Notes under the pieces: model-generated
What the model was told of the DNA's origin: nothing
Seen by the model: the letters and a program-made list of their open reading frames with translations, nothing else
Database searches by the model: none
Source of the DNA: an uncultured Granulosicoccaceae bacterium
GTDB lineage: Bacteria > Pseudomonadota > Gammaproteobacteria > Granulosicoccales > Granulosicoccaceae
Length of the DNA: 38,830 bases
Assembly: GCA_938035525.1 (NCBI GenBank)
Contig: CALHOI010000088.1
Coordinates: forward strand, 1-38,830
Direction: 5' to 3'
Program-made: the position numbers and the translations under genes
Shown: positions 25,521-33,890 of the stretch, in pieces
Position numbering within the stretch: position 1 is the stretch's first letter
Layout of the letters: each line of letters begins with the position of its first letter

Positions 25521-26465
25521 TTAATTAAATTGCGCAAACCGTTTCAGTATGAGATCAAAAAATCCATCAGCGTCAACATCTGTTACCCAAACTGCATTTC
25601 TGGGTTTTTCTGTCACCCGCCAATAGTCTGCAACCGTCATCCCGAGTGTTAACGCCGATTGGGTTTCAATCTCAACATTGATGTGCCGTCCTGAATACAG
25701 CTCTGGTTTAAGTAAATAGGCAATCACGTTCGGATCGTGTAATGGACCACCGTCGGTGCCGTATTTGTCTTCGTCGAAACGCTCGAAGAAATCCAGCCAG
25801 TCGGCCGACACCGAACCTACTGTTGAATCAAGTGCTCGAAACGCCTCAATACGTTTTTTAGTGGTTAACGCTTTATGGGTAACATCCAATGGCATGACTA
25901 CTATGGGAATACCCGATTCAAAGACCAGCCTGGCCGCATCTGGGTCGACATAGATATTAAATTCGGCAACGGGGGTCACGTTACCACCTTCAAACAAGCC
26001 TCCTCCCATCATCACCAACTGTTTTATACGCGGAGCAATTTCCGGTGCTTTTTCTAGCGCTAGCCCAACGTTGCTTAAGGGACCCAAGGTACACAGTGTG
26101 ATGGATTTTTCCGGCTGTGTTTGAACCGTGTCAATAATAAAGTCCACGGCATGTTTGGACTGCAACGGCATGCTGGGCTCAGGCAATTGTGTTCCGTTAA
26201 GCCCTGTTTCACCGTGCACGTACTCCGCTGTAACCAAATTGCGCTTCATGGGCTTATCGGTACCGGCAAATACTTTTATGTTGGTCTTATAAACCAGTTC
26301 GCACACTTTACGGATATTACTGTGAGTCAGTTGCAATGGCACATTGCCGGCTACGGCTGTTATGCCAAGCACATGGAGCTCGGGACTGGCCAACGCAAGT
26401 AAAATGGCAATGGCATCATCCTGACCGGGATCAGTGTCAATGATGATATTGTGTGTGTGGTTCAT
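25521..26465 (-). CDS. Inosine-uridine preferring nucleoside hydrolase
   Basis: 314 residues. The calcium-binding signature DTDPGQDD is at 10-17. VAGNVPL, the MMGGG turn, the N/E/D block AEFNIYVDPDAA and GGPLHDPNVIAYL (catalytic and metal residues) are all in place, so it should be active. It cleaves ribonucleosides to base and ribose in the cytoplasm. No ribose kinase or purine gene is nearby; it sits between the enoyl-CoA hydratase and monooxygenase genes on the same strand. The ATG lies directly before the beta strand that carries the signature. Confidence 0.93.
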   Translation of the reverse strand: MNHTHNIIIDTDPGQDDAIAILLALASPELHVLGITAVAGNVPLQLTHSNIRKVCELVYKTNIKVFAGTDKPMKRNLVTAEYVHGETGLNGTQLPEPSMPLQSKHAVDFIIDTVQTQPEKSITLCTLGPLSNVGLALEKAPEIAPRIKQLVMMGGGLFEGGNVTPVAEFNIYVDPDAARLVFESGIPIVVMPLDVTHKALTTKKRIEAFRALDSTVGSVSADWLDFFERFDEDKYGTDGGPLHDPNVIAYLLKPELYSGRHINVEIETQSALTLGMTVADYWRVTEKPRNAVWVTDVDADGFFDLILKRFAQFN

Positions 26466-26539
26466 TTACGCTTCACGCCGGTTGGACCAATGCTCCCACG
26501 CAAATCGCGACCTGACACCCACCGTTTTATTTTCACGCG

Positions 26540-27313
26540 TTATCGGCCCTTCCATTGCGGCTTACGCTTTGCTAAAAAGGCATCCATACCCTCGCGAAAA
26601 TCCTCACTGGTGTAACACTGGATAATTAAGTCATCACCATGAACATTAGCGGCGTGTTCGCGCAAACGACGCAAACCCTCTTTTGAAGCGGCAATGGTGA
26701 GCGGCGCGTGCCCGCTTAATTGTTCGCACAGCTCCAGAGCGCGCGTCATAGGGTCTGCCACTGTTTCGATAACAAGCCCGATACTTAGCGCTTCATCAGA
26801 TTCTATGAGCCGGGAGGTGATCAGCATATCTCGGGTACGAGGCGCGCCCAGTAATTCAACCAAGCGCGACAGATTACCAACCGAGAGGCAATTACCCAAC
26901 GTACGTGCAATCGGGAAACCAAATTTAATGTCATCACTGGCCAGTCGTATATCGCAACAAGCTGCTATTGCAGCACCGCCACCGGTACACGCACCACGAA
27001 TTGCTGCTATCGTTGGAATAGGCAAGGATTCAAGCAGGCCAAGCACTCTGTCCATTGTGCGCTCATACCCAAGTGCATCTGCTTCGGTTCGAAAATGTTT
27101 AAACCCTGAAATATCGGTACCAGCAGCAAAGGCTTTGTCCCCCGCGCCAGTCAAGATTAATGATCGAATGGGCAATGATTTATCGAGTACGCTTTTGCAA
27201 TGGTCAGCCAATACTTCGTACATATCAAAGGTCAGCGCATTCCTTGCATCTGGTCTATTAAAGGTAATAACACCTACATCTCCAACCTGCTTGAACAGTA
27301 GCTCGTCACTCAT
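26540..27313 (-). CDS. Enoyl-CoA hydratase/isomerase (crotonase) family protein
   Basis: About 257 residues from the ATG at 27313. The frame is open to a GTG at 27388, but residues before MSDELLFKQ do not match the family. The oxyanion-hole segments are present: AFAAGTDISGF and RGACTGGGAAIAACCDIRLAS. The hydratase glutamates are not obvious, as the segment IARTLGNCLSV replaces the usual Glu-containing helix. Isomerase, hydrolase or lyase chemistry on a CoA thioester is therefore as likely as hydration. It lies 83 bases after the aminotransferase stop. The family ending (SEDFREGMDAFLAKRKPQWKG) is complete. Confidence 0.9.
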   Translation of the reverse strand: MSDELLFKQVGDVGVITFNRPDARNALTFDMYEVLADHCKSVLDKSLPIRSLILTGAGDKAFAAGTDISGFKHFRTEADALGYERTMDRVLGLLESLPIPTIAAIRGACTGGGAAIAACCDIRLASDDIKFGFPIARTLGNCLSVGNLSRLVELLGAPRTRDMLITSRLIESDEALSIGLVIETVADPMTRALELCEQLSGHAPLTIAASKEGLRRLREHAANVHGDDLIIQCYTSEDFREGMDAFLAKRKPQWKGR

Positions 27314-27396
27314 CCCGTCTTTCTCGTCCTCAGATGTTGGCTTTAGCGAACATGAGCCGTCTACGCGGCCACTAGTCACTCTGTTCACATGCGGTC

Positions 27397-28584
27397 TTAC
27401 GCCGCGTTTGCCTTTACATCTCGGGTTGTTTTTAGATAGTCCATCGCAGCTTGCACACCAACAGCCTCGTGCGGTACGCCGGCATGATGCAAACCCATCT
27501 CCACGGCCGACAACGTGCCAATGAGCGTGACATCATTAATGTCACCAAGATGGCCTATGCGAAATACTTTGCCAGCAACTTTGGATAAGCCATTGCCCAG
27601 AGATGTGTCGCACTGCGATAGTATGGCTGCCCTTAATTGATCGGCATCACTGCCCTGCGGCACACGAACGGCGGTCAATACTGGCGAGTGCTCTTCTGGC
27701 ACCACACATTGCACTTCAAGCCCCCAGGCTTCAACTGCCGCACGAGTAGCAGCCGCATGGCGAATATGCCGAGCAAAAACATTCTCCAGCCCTTCTTCCT
27801 CAAGCATATCTATTGCTTCAGCAAGCCCAAACAACAAGTTGGTTGATGGCGTGTACGGAAAATACCCGCGAGCGTTGGCTTCAATCATTTCAGACCACTG
27901 CCAATATGAATTAGCAATAGAGGCACGAGTGCTGGCTTCAATTGCTTTTTCACTAACGGCATTAAAAGACAAGCCTGGTGGTAGCATCAAGCCCTTTTGA
28001 GAACCTGAAACAGCAACATCGACTCCCCAGTCGTCGAAGCAAAAATCAGCTGAAGCCAAACCAGAAATGGTATCCACCATTAGTAGGGCTGGATGTGCTG
28101 CAGCATCAATGGCTTTTCTAACAGCAGCTATGCGAGACGTGCTACCGGTTGATGTTTCATTGTGCACAACACACACAGCTTTAATCTGATGATTGGTATC
28201 TTCTTTCAGTGCTTGTTCAATTAGTTCTGGGTCGGCGCCTCGACGCCAATCTGTTTCGATAAGCTGAGGTTGCAACCCAAGTTTTAAAGCCAGGGCTTGC
28301 CAAAGGTGGGCGAAGTGACCTGTTTCTACCATCAGAAGTTTGTCACCGGTACTCATGGTGTTAACAAGCGCTGCTTCCCAGGCGCCGGTTCCAGATGAAG
28401 GATAAATGATGGCAGGTTGGGTGGTTTTAAATATGCGCTTCATGCCATTAAGCACACGGTGACCAAGATCGGCAAATCCGGGGCCCCGGTGATCGATTAC
28501 CGGCATATCGATAGCGCGAAGAATACGATCGGGCACAGGGCTGGGTCCGGGAATTTGCAGAAAATGGCGACCAGCTTGACGCAT
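27397..28584 (-). CDS. Class V aminotransferase, serine-glyoxylate aminotransferase type
   Basis: About 395 residues. The N-terminus FLQIPGPSPVPDRILRAI, then IDHRGPGF and PSSGTGAWEAAL, is typical of alanine/serine-glyoxylate aminotransferases. The PLP phosphate region, the Asp in MVDTISGLAS and the Schiff-base lysine in SGSQKGLMLPPG are intact. The reaction would convert glyoxylate plus serine (or alanine) to glycine plus hydroxypyruvate (or pyruvate). A GTG at 28605 is possible, but the ATG at 28584 has a GGAG eight bases upstream and is preferred. It is divergent from a GlcD-GlcF-like oxidase gene that could supply glyoxylate. Confidence 0.9.
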   Translation of the reverse strand: MRQAGRHFLQIPGPSPVPDRILRAIDMPVIDHRGPGFADLGHRVLNGMKRIFKTTQPAIIYPSSGTGAWEAALVNTMSTGDKLLMVETGHFAHLWQALALKLGLQPQLIETDWRRGADPELIEQALKEDTNHQIKAVCVVHNETSTGSTSRIAAVRKAIDAAAHPALLMVDTISGLASADFCFDDWGVDVAVSGSQKGLMLPPGLSFNAVSEKAIEASTRASIANSYWQWSEMIEANARGYFPYTPSTNLLFGLAEAIDMLEEEGLENVFARHIRHAAATRAAVEAWGLEVQCVVPEEHSPVLTAVRVPQGSDADQLRAAILSQCDTSLGNGLSKVAGKVFRIGHLGDINDVTLIGTLSAVEMGLHHAGVPHEAVGVQAAMDYLKTTRDVKANAA

Positions 28585-28691
28585 TTCGTTAGCTCCTACA
28601 TTCACCCTGCTGTTTGGCAGTCAAGGTTGCTTAATCTGAGATATAAATCCATTATTAAGTGAAACCAGCCGAAAATGCAACGAATATCGAC

Positions 28692-31619
28692 ATGAACTCC
28701 GAGTTAGAGCGGCGCTTAATAAAGGAAACAGCGGGTGACGTGCTATTCGATCGCTTTGATTGCGGTCGCTATGCTACCGATGCGTCAATCTATCAAATGA
28801 TGCCTGCCGGCGTTGTTATTCCAAAGAACCTGGACGACATAAAAACTGCTCTGGCGCTAGCGAAAGAATTTGACATGCCAATAACCGCACGCGGCGGTGG
28901 CACGTCTCAGTGCGGCCAGACAGTCAACACGGGATTAATCATCGACAACTCCCGGCATTTTAATCAACTACTGAATTTAGACGTGCCAAACCGTCGCTGC
29001 GTTGTGCAACCCGGCATGGTGCTTGACGAACTTAACCGCCTGTTAAAGCCATACGAACTGTGGTTCCCTGTTGATGTGTCCACCGCCTCTCGAGCCACCA
29101 TTGGTGGTATGGCGGCGAATAATTCTTGCGGGCAACGTTCGATTCATTACGGCACCATGCGAGATAACGTTCACGCCATCGACGCGATTATTCCATCTGG
29201 TGAATTGATGCGATTCGAAACGGTTGATGCTTCACTGAACGGCATTAGCGGAAACAGGCATGCGTTGTTCTCTAATCTATTAGCGTTAGGTGCAAGCGAA
29301 TCTGAAAATATCAAACAGCGATTTCCAAACGTGTTACGTCGTGTTGGTGGATATAACATCGATGCACTGCTTCCTTCATCCAACGGCGTCAATATGTCGC
29401 ACCTTTTGGTTGGCTCTGAAGGTACCCTTGCCTACTCCACCGCAATAGAACTAAAGCTGTCACCACTGCCGGCTAACCGCGTGCTGGGTGTGTGCCACTT
29501 CCCAAGCTTCTACCAGGCAATGGATGCTACGCAACACCTGGTGGAAATAGGACCACACGCGGTTGAACTCGTTGACAGCACCATGATCCAGCTTGCCCGC
29601 GATATTGACTTGTACAAATCGTCAGTGAATGAATTTGTCCGCGGCAATCCAGCAGCCATTCTGTTGGTTGAGTTTGCACAAGATTCTCATACGGATAATC
29701 TCAACAAACTAAAACTGCTGCATGAGCGCATGGGTGATCTGGGCTTTAGCTGGAATGGCACCGATCAACAATGGGGAGGCGTTGTCGATGCCATTGATGC
29801 CAACATGCAGGCACGCATTGGCGAAGTCAGGAAAGCCGGGCTCAATATCATGATGTCAATGAAGTCAGAAGGCAAACCGGTTTCATTTGTTGAGGACTGC
29901 GCTGTGGAGCTACCGGATTTGGCTGAGTTTACTGCCGGGCTCACTGATTTGTTCAATAAGCACGGTACGCCTGGCACTTGGTATGCGCATGCTTCCGTGG
30001 GCTGTTTACATGTTCGGCCGGTATTGAACATGAAGCTTGAGAAAGACGCTAATAAAATGCGTGAAATTGCAGAGGAAGCGTTTGACTTGGTTTTGAAATA
30101 CAAAGGCTCGCATTCTGGCGAGCATGGCGATGGTATTTCACGCTCTGAATTTCATACCAAAATGTTTGGCCCTGCCATGGTGAGCGCATTCGAATCCGTA
30201 AAACACCTTTTTGATCCAGATAATTTTTTTAACCCAGGCAAAATTGTCAAAGCACCGCGTATGAATGATCGCTCGCTTTTTCGTTATCCACCTGATTACA
30301 AAATGATAGACATCAAGCCTGTTCTTGACTGGTCCCAATGGAGCGGAGCCAGCGGTGGGCTGCAAGGCGCTATAGAAATGTGCAACAACAATGGCGCGTG
30401 TCGCAAACTAAAAGGCGGCGTAATGTGTCCATCGTACAGAGTCACCAAGGATGAAAAGCACGCCACACGAGGACGAGCTAACACATTGCGCCTGGCCATG
30501 TCGGGCCAACTTGGCGAACAGGCAATGAGCTCAAACGCAATGCTGGAAACCATGAAACTGTGCGTTTCGTGTAAAGCCTGCAAACGTGAATGCCCTACCG
30601 GCGTTGATATGGCAAAAATGAAAACCGAAGTCTTGGCAGCTCGTGCGCGTGTCAAGGGTCATACAGTACACGAACGACTGGTTGCACACCTACCACGCTA
30701 CGCACCCTTCGTGGCCAAAGTCCACAAACTTGCCAATTTGCGTAACTCATCGCCAGCGATTGCTCGGCTGCTGGAACCCATTACCGGATTTACGGCGAAA
30801 CGACCACTGCCAAATTGGTCGGCATCGCCGTTCACTGAAACAACTAACAAGCTTGACGGAAAAAAAGACGTTGTTTTGCTGGCTGATACTTTTAACACCT
30901 GGTTTGAGCCGGAAAAACTGCGCGCCGCTAAAGTCGTTCTGGAAGCAGCAGGCTATCAAGTCAATATTGCTAAAGCGCCTGATGCTCGTAAGTTGTGCTG
31001 CGGCCGAACTTATCTTGCAACCGGCATGATGACGCAAGCAAAGCAAGAAGCCAATCGAATGATCGATGCACTACTACCGTGGGCCGAAAAAAACATACCC
31101 ATTGTTGGGTTAGAGCCAAGCTGTCTGCTAACCCTGCGTGACGAATACCCTGTGCTTATTCCGAGTGAAAACACAGACTTGGTCGCCAGCAAAGCCATGA
31201 TGTTTGAAGAACTGATTGTGGAGGACAACCGCAAAAACAAATTGAATTGGACACTAGAAGCGCCCGTTTCGAATGTGTTGGTGCATGGCCATTGTCACCA
31301 GAAAGCCCTGGGTACTTTTTCGGCTGTGCAACAATGCCTGGATTTAATACCCAACTTAGACGTTAATGTTATTGAAACCAGTTGCTGCGGAATGGCTGGT
31401 GCGTTTGGTTATGCGCGAGATACAGCCGACACATCCCTTAAAATGGCAGAGCTCGACTTACTTCCCGCTATACGCAATGCGGATGAGAACACGATTGTTG
31501 TTGCCAATGGCACGTCGTGTCGACATCAAATAGCAGATGGCGCTGATCGAGACGCGATCCATGTTGCCGAGCTTTTTGCTCTGGCTGTGACAGCACCCGC
31601 TACAGCAGGTCAAACATGA
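28692..31619 (+). CDS. FAD-linked 2-hydroxyacid oxidase fused to Fe-S CCG domain (GlcD-GlcF-like, YdiJ type)
   Basis: About 975 residues (986 if the GTG at 28659 is used). Residues about 35-220 form the PCMH FAD domain (PITARGGGTSQCGQ, RATIGGMAANNSCGQRSIHY). The FAD-oxidase C-terminal domain runs to about 530 and includes GSHSGEHGDGISRSEF. The iron-sulfur half has one cysteine set around NNNGACRKLKGGVMCPS, the second CVSCKACKRECPTG, and two CCG segments (KLCCGRTYLATG and ETSCCGMAGAFG) with HGHCHQK between them. This architecture is that of YdiJ-like D-2-hydroxyglutarate or glycolate/lactate dehydrogenases, which pass electrons to the membrane quinone pool. Position opposite a glyoxylate aminotransferase supports glycolate as one candidate substrate. 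Confidence 0.9.
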   Translation: MNSELERRLIKETAGDVLFDRFDCGRYATDASIYQMMPAGVVIPKNLDDIKTALALAKEFDMPITARGGGTSQCGQTVNTGLIIDNSRHFNQLLNLDVPNRRCVVQPGMVLDELNRLLKPYELWFPVDVSTASRATIGGMAANNSCGQRSIHYGTMRDNVHAIDAIIPSGELMRFETVDASLNGISGNRHALFSNLLALGASESENIKQRFPNVLRRVGGYNIDALLPSSNGVNMSHLLVGSEGTLAYSTAIELKLSPLPANRVLGVCHFPSFYQAMDATQHLVEIGPHAVELVDSTMIQLARDIDLYKSSVNEFVRGNPAAILLVEFAQDSHTDNLNKLKLLHERMGDLGFSWNGTDQQWGGVVDAIDANMQARIGEVRKAGLNIMMSMKSEGKPVSFVEDCAVELPDLAEFTAGLTDLFNKHGTPGTWYAHASVGCLHVRPVLNMKLEKDANKMREIAEEAFDLVLKYKGSHSGEHGDGISRSEFHTKMFGPAMVSAFESVKHLFDPDNFFNPGKIVKAPRMNDRSLFRYPPDYKMIDIKPVLDWSQWSGASGGLQGAIEMCNNNGACRKLKGGVMCPSYRVTKDEKHATRGRANTLRLAMSGQLGEQAMSSNAMLETMKLCVSCKACKRECPTGVDMAKMKTEVLAARARVKGHTVHERLVAHLPRYAPFVAKVHKLANLRNSSPAIARLLEPITGFTAKRPLPNWSASPFTETTNKLDGKKDVVLLADTFNTWFEPEKLRAAKVVLEAAGYQVNIAKAPDARKLCCGRTYLATGMMTQAKQEANRMIDALLPWAEKNIPIVGLEPSCLLTLRDEYPVLIPSENTDLVASKAMMFEELIVEDNRKNKLNWTLEAPVSNVLVHGHCHQKALGTFSAVQQCLDLIPNLDVNVIETSCCGMAGAFGYARDTADTSLKMAELDLLPAIRNADENTIVVANGTSCRHQIADGADRDAIHVAELFALAVTAPATAGQT

Positions 31620-31662
31620 ACGTATCCATACATTTAAATACGTCAAATCATAGCCGTAAAAA

Positions 31663-31875
31663 TTAGCCTTGGTTCGTCTTGACCATATTGAACACTTGAT
31701 CAATCCCTGCTACTCGTTTTATGGCTTTTTCAGCTTGAAGTTTTTGCTCGTCGCTACAAGCCCAGCCGGATAACACAGCTGTGCCGTTTTTTATTCGTAT
31801 GGCAATATTCGGATTACACGCAATACGATTTACTAATGCAGGCCTGAGCTTATTTTCGTTTGTCATGCTGTACAC
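31663..31875 (-). CDS. Small BON-domain protein
   Basis: 70 residues (67 if the ATG at 31866 is used). The pattern IRIKNGTAVLSGWACSDEQK, followed by AEKAIKRVAGIDQVFNMVKT, is a single BON domain, a small alpha/beta module found in OsmY and in periplasmic or membrane-binding proteins. No signal peptide is visible, so this one is probably cytoplasmic, as in small stress-associated BON proteins. It is convergent with the oxidase gene upstream. Confidence 0.75.
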   Translation of the reverse strand: MYSMTNENKLRPALVNRIACNPNIAIRIKNGTAVLSGWACSDEQKLQAEKAIKRVAGIDQVFNMVKTNQG

Positions 31876-31897
31876 CTAAAATGTGGTTGTTACAGGT

Positions 31898-31993
31898 TCA
31901 GACGCTGCTAGCCTGATTTCGTTTCAGGGTAAATCCAGAATCAGCTTTAATTATTTGTATGATTAGGGTTATAAAACCGGCGAACTCCCACAT
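31898..31993 (-). CDS. Candidate 31-residue single-helix membrane peptide
   Basis: ATG at 31993 to TGA at 31898. The product starts MWEFAGFITLIIQIIKADSG: one hydrophobic helix followed by a basic tail. The same frame stays open upstream to the serine hydrolase stop and reads as further small and hydrophobic residues, so this may be the remnant of a longer membrane protein. There is no ribosome-binding site and no family match. Confidence 0.2.
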   Translation of the reverse strand: MWEFAGFITLIIQIIKADSGFTLKRNQASSV

Positions 31994-32038
31994 GATGCCA
32001 ACTAGTGCACCTGATGCCGCGTGGTACCCCCACAGGGC

Positions 32039-33067
32039 TTAAGCCGCTACTGGTATAAGGTCGTTTTCAATAAGGCGCTGTAAATCCCCAAAGTAGCCTC
32101 CGCTTCGAGCCAAGCGAGTTGGATCTGATGTAATAGCGAAAGTGAGATTCAGCTGAGGAACGATTCCAATTATTTGTCCGCCATAGCCACGTGCCAGCGC
32201 GTAATTTGTGTTGCCGCTTTGACCAATAAACCAACCATAGCCGTATCCCAAGCCAGAGAATACTGATGTAGTCACCGGCACCAAAGACTGTTTTGTCCAT
32301 TGTTCGCTGAGCACTTGACTATCATTAAAACGACCGCCATTGAGATACATCTCGCCAAAGCGGGTCATGCCCAGAGGTGTTAGTGCCATTTCATTACCAC
32401 CTAAATACCGACCCTGCGGGTCGCGAGTCCAGGCGGGAATATCAATACCCAGCGGTTTGCCCAGGCGATCTCTTGCTAGAGACAATAAACTCTTGCCTGA
32501 GACAGCCGACAACACTGCACCCATAACATGCGATGTACCAGTCGAGTAAAGCATACCGTTGCCCGGCTCACCGACCATGGGTCGCGACAAGGCATCGGAC
32601 ACCCAGTTGCGACTGTTGACCCATACACCGTAATTACGGCCAGACGTGCGTTCAAGCCCGGCTTGCATGGTCAGTAAATTATCAATGGAAATACTGGCCA
32701 CCTTAGGGTCGGCCTTAGACGGAATAAGTTTGGGTACCAGTTCACCCAACGTTGCTTTTACCGATGGAATTTCGCCTCGATCAATAGCGGCTCCAGCAAG
32801 CGCTGCAACAATGGTTTTGGAAACTGACTTAATTGGTACCGCTTTTTCAATCGCCGGTCCGCGAAACACTTCGGAAAACACATGCTGACCATCCTGGAAA
32901 ATCATCATGGCGTGGCATTGATCGAACTGGCGAGCCACGTTGGCTACTTGCTGCCAATCCTTTGATTGGGCCGAAAGTGTTGATGCTATTAGCGTGTTTG
33001 TGCCAGCTAACAATGTGCGGCTTAGAACCACGCTGCTTAAGAAAGCGCGGCGACTGGTGGTTGGCAT
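32039..33067 (-). CDS. Tat-exported serine hydrolase (class C beta-lactamase family)
   Basis: 342 residues. The N-terminus SRRAFLSSVVLSRTLLAG is a twin-arginine signal with cleavage near LSA-QS (about 33). The beta-lactamase/penicillin-binding fold has S81-VS-K84 as the catalytic SxxK and Y174-S-T as the second motif. RGYGGQIIG stands where KTG/HxG occurs in relatives. Members act as esterases, peptidases or beta-lactamases in the periplasm, and family assignment does not show substrate. GAGGA before the ATG supports the start. It is a single gene, divergent from the YfcG-like gene. Confidence 0.88.
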   Translation of the reverse strand: MPTTSRRAFLSSVVLSRTLLAGTNTLIASTLSAQSKDWQQVANVARQFDQCHAMMIFQDGQHVFSEVFRGPAIEKAVPIKSVSKTIVAALAGAAIDRGEIPSVKATLGELVPKLIPSKADPKVASISIDNLLTMQAGLERTSGRNYGVWVNSRNWVSDALSRPMVGEPGNGMLYSTGTSHVMGAVLSAVSGKSLLSLARDRLGKPLGIDIPAWTRDPQGRYLGGNEMALTPLGMTRFGEMYLNGGRFNDSQVLSEQWTKQSLVPVTTSVFSGLGYGYGWFIGQSGNTNYALARGYGGQIIGIVPQLNLTFAITSDPTRLARSGGYFGDLQRLIENDLIPVAA

Positions 33068-33191
33068 TACGTATTGTTCCTCGGGCTAACTGTTCTCAAG
33101 TTTATCGCATTCGCGTTTGCAAATCGGCATTTCTTATTCCAACACAGATGCGGTATGCTTGGGCTTCGATTAGTTAACAAAAACTGTGGCA

Positions 33192-33821
33192 ATGATTGAT
33201 TTTTATTCCTGGACAACACCAAATGGACGTAAGGTTTCCATTCTCCTTGAAGAGCTTGGTATCGAGTACACGGTTCACGCTATAGACATCACCAAAGACG
33301 AACAATTCGCAGAACATTTTCTTGCCATTGCACCCAACAATCGTATTCCCGCTATCGTCGATAATGAAACAAACATTTCCATGATGGAATCCGGTGCCAT
33401 CATGCAATACCTGGCTGAAAAACATGGCAAGTTCTTATCCACCGACCCAAAAACACGGTGGGCAACCATCGAGTGGCTTAACTGGCAGATGGGTGGTCTT
33501 GGCCCGATGGCAGGTCAGACACATCACTTTGTTAAATACAATCCCGGAAAATCACAGTACGCAGAAGATCGCTATCAAAATGAAACTCGCCGCCTGTATG
33601 GGGTACTTGAAAAAAGGCTGTCCAGCAATGACTACATAGCAGGCGAATACTCTATCGCCGATATGGCATGCTGGCCATGGATATCACGATTCGAGTGGCA
33701 GGGTATAGACTTAAACGAATATAAAAACCTGAAGCGTTGGTACATCACCATTGCTGAACGCCCAGCGGTACAAAAAGGTTATCAAGTGCCTAAATACGTC
33801 ACTGATGTACCCATGCCTTAA
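33192..33821 (+). CDS. YfcG-like (Nu-class) glutathione transferase / disulfide-bond oxidoreductase
   Basis: 209 residues from the ATG at 33192. A GTG two codons earlier is possible, but family members begin MIDxY. The TPNGRK motif near residue 9 supplies the conserved Thr/Asn that contact glutathione disulfide in Nu-class enzymes. APNNRIPAIVDNE and MESGAIMQYLAEKHG complete the thioredoxin fold, and the helical half has WQMGGLGPMAGQTHHF and YSIADMACWPW. All match E. coli YfcG closely by eye. These enzymes use two glutathiones to reduce disulfides in the cytoplasm. Confidence 0.92.
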   Translation: MIDFYSWTTPNGRKVSILLEELGIEYTVHAIDITKDEQFAEHFLAIAPNNRIPAIVDNETNISMMESGAIMQYLAEKHGKFLSTDPKTRWATIEWLNWQMGGLGPMAGQTHHFVKYNPGKSQYAEDRYQNETRRLYGVLEKRLSSNDYIAGEYSIADMACWPWISRFEWQGIDLNEYKNLKRWYITIAERPAVQKGYQVPKYVTDVPMP

Positions 33822-33848
33822 TGCCGAGCCATGGCTCACTAAAGCATA

Positions 33849-33890
33849 GTCAATATGCAACAAAGTCAATATGCAACAAAGTCAATGTGC
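33849..33890. repeat. 16-bp tandem repeat at the sulfatase stop codon
   Basis: GTCAATATGCAACAAA occurs twice in tandem (33849-33864 and 33865-33880). It is followed by a partial third copy GTCAATGTGC (33881-33890) with one mismatch. The partial copy contains the sulfatase stop codon and its last residues, so the array begins in the coding region and extends into the gap between two convergent genes. Confidence 0.85.

Noticed and set aside
26694..27524. Plus-strand open frame of 276 codons
   Set aside because: It lies wholly antisense to the crotonase gene and the end of the aminotransferase gene. Its Ser/Pro-rich translation has no family features, so it is a shadow of real genes.
33849..33890. 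Possible CRISPR-like array
   Set aside because: The repeat units are directly adjacent with no spacers, and no cas genes are nearby.
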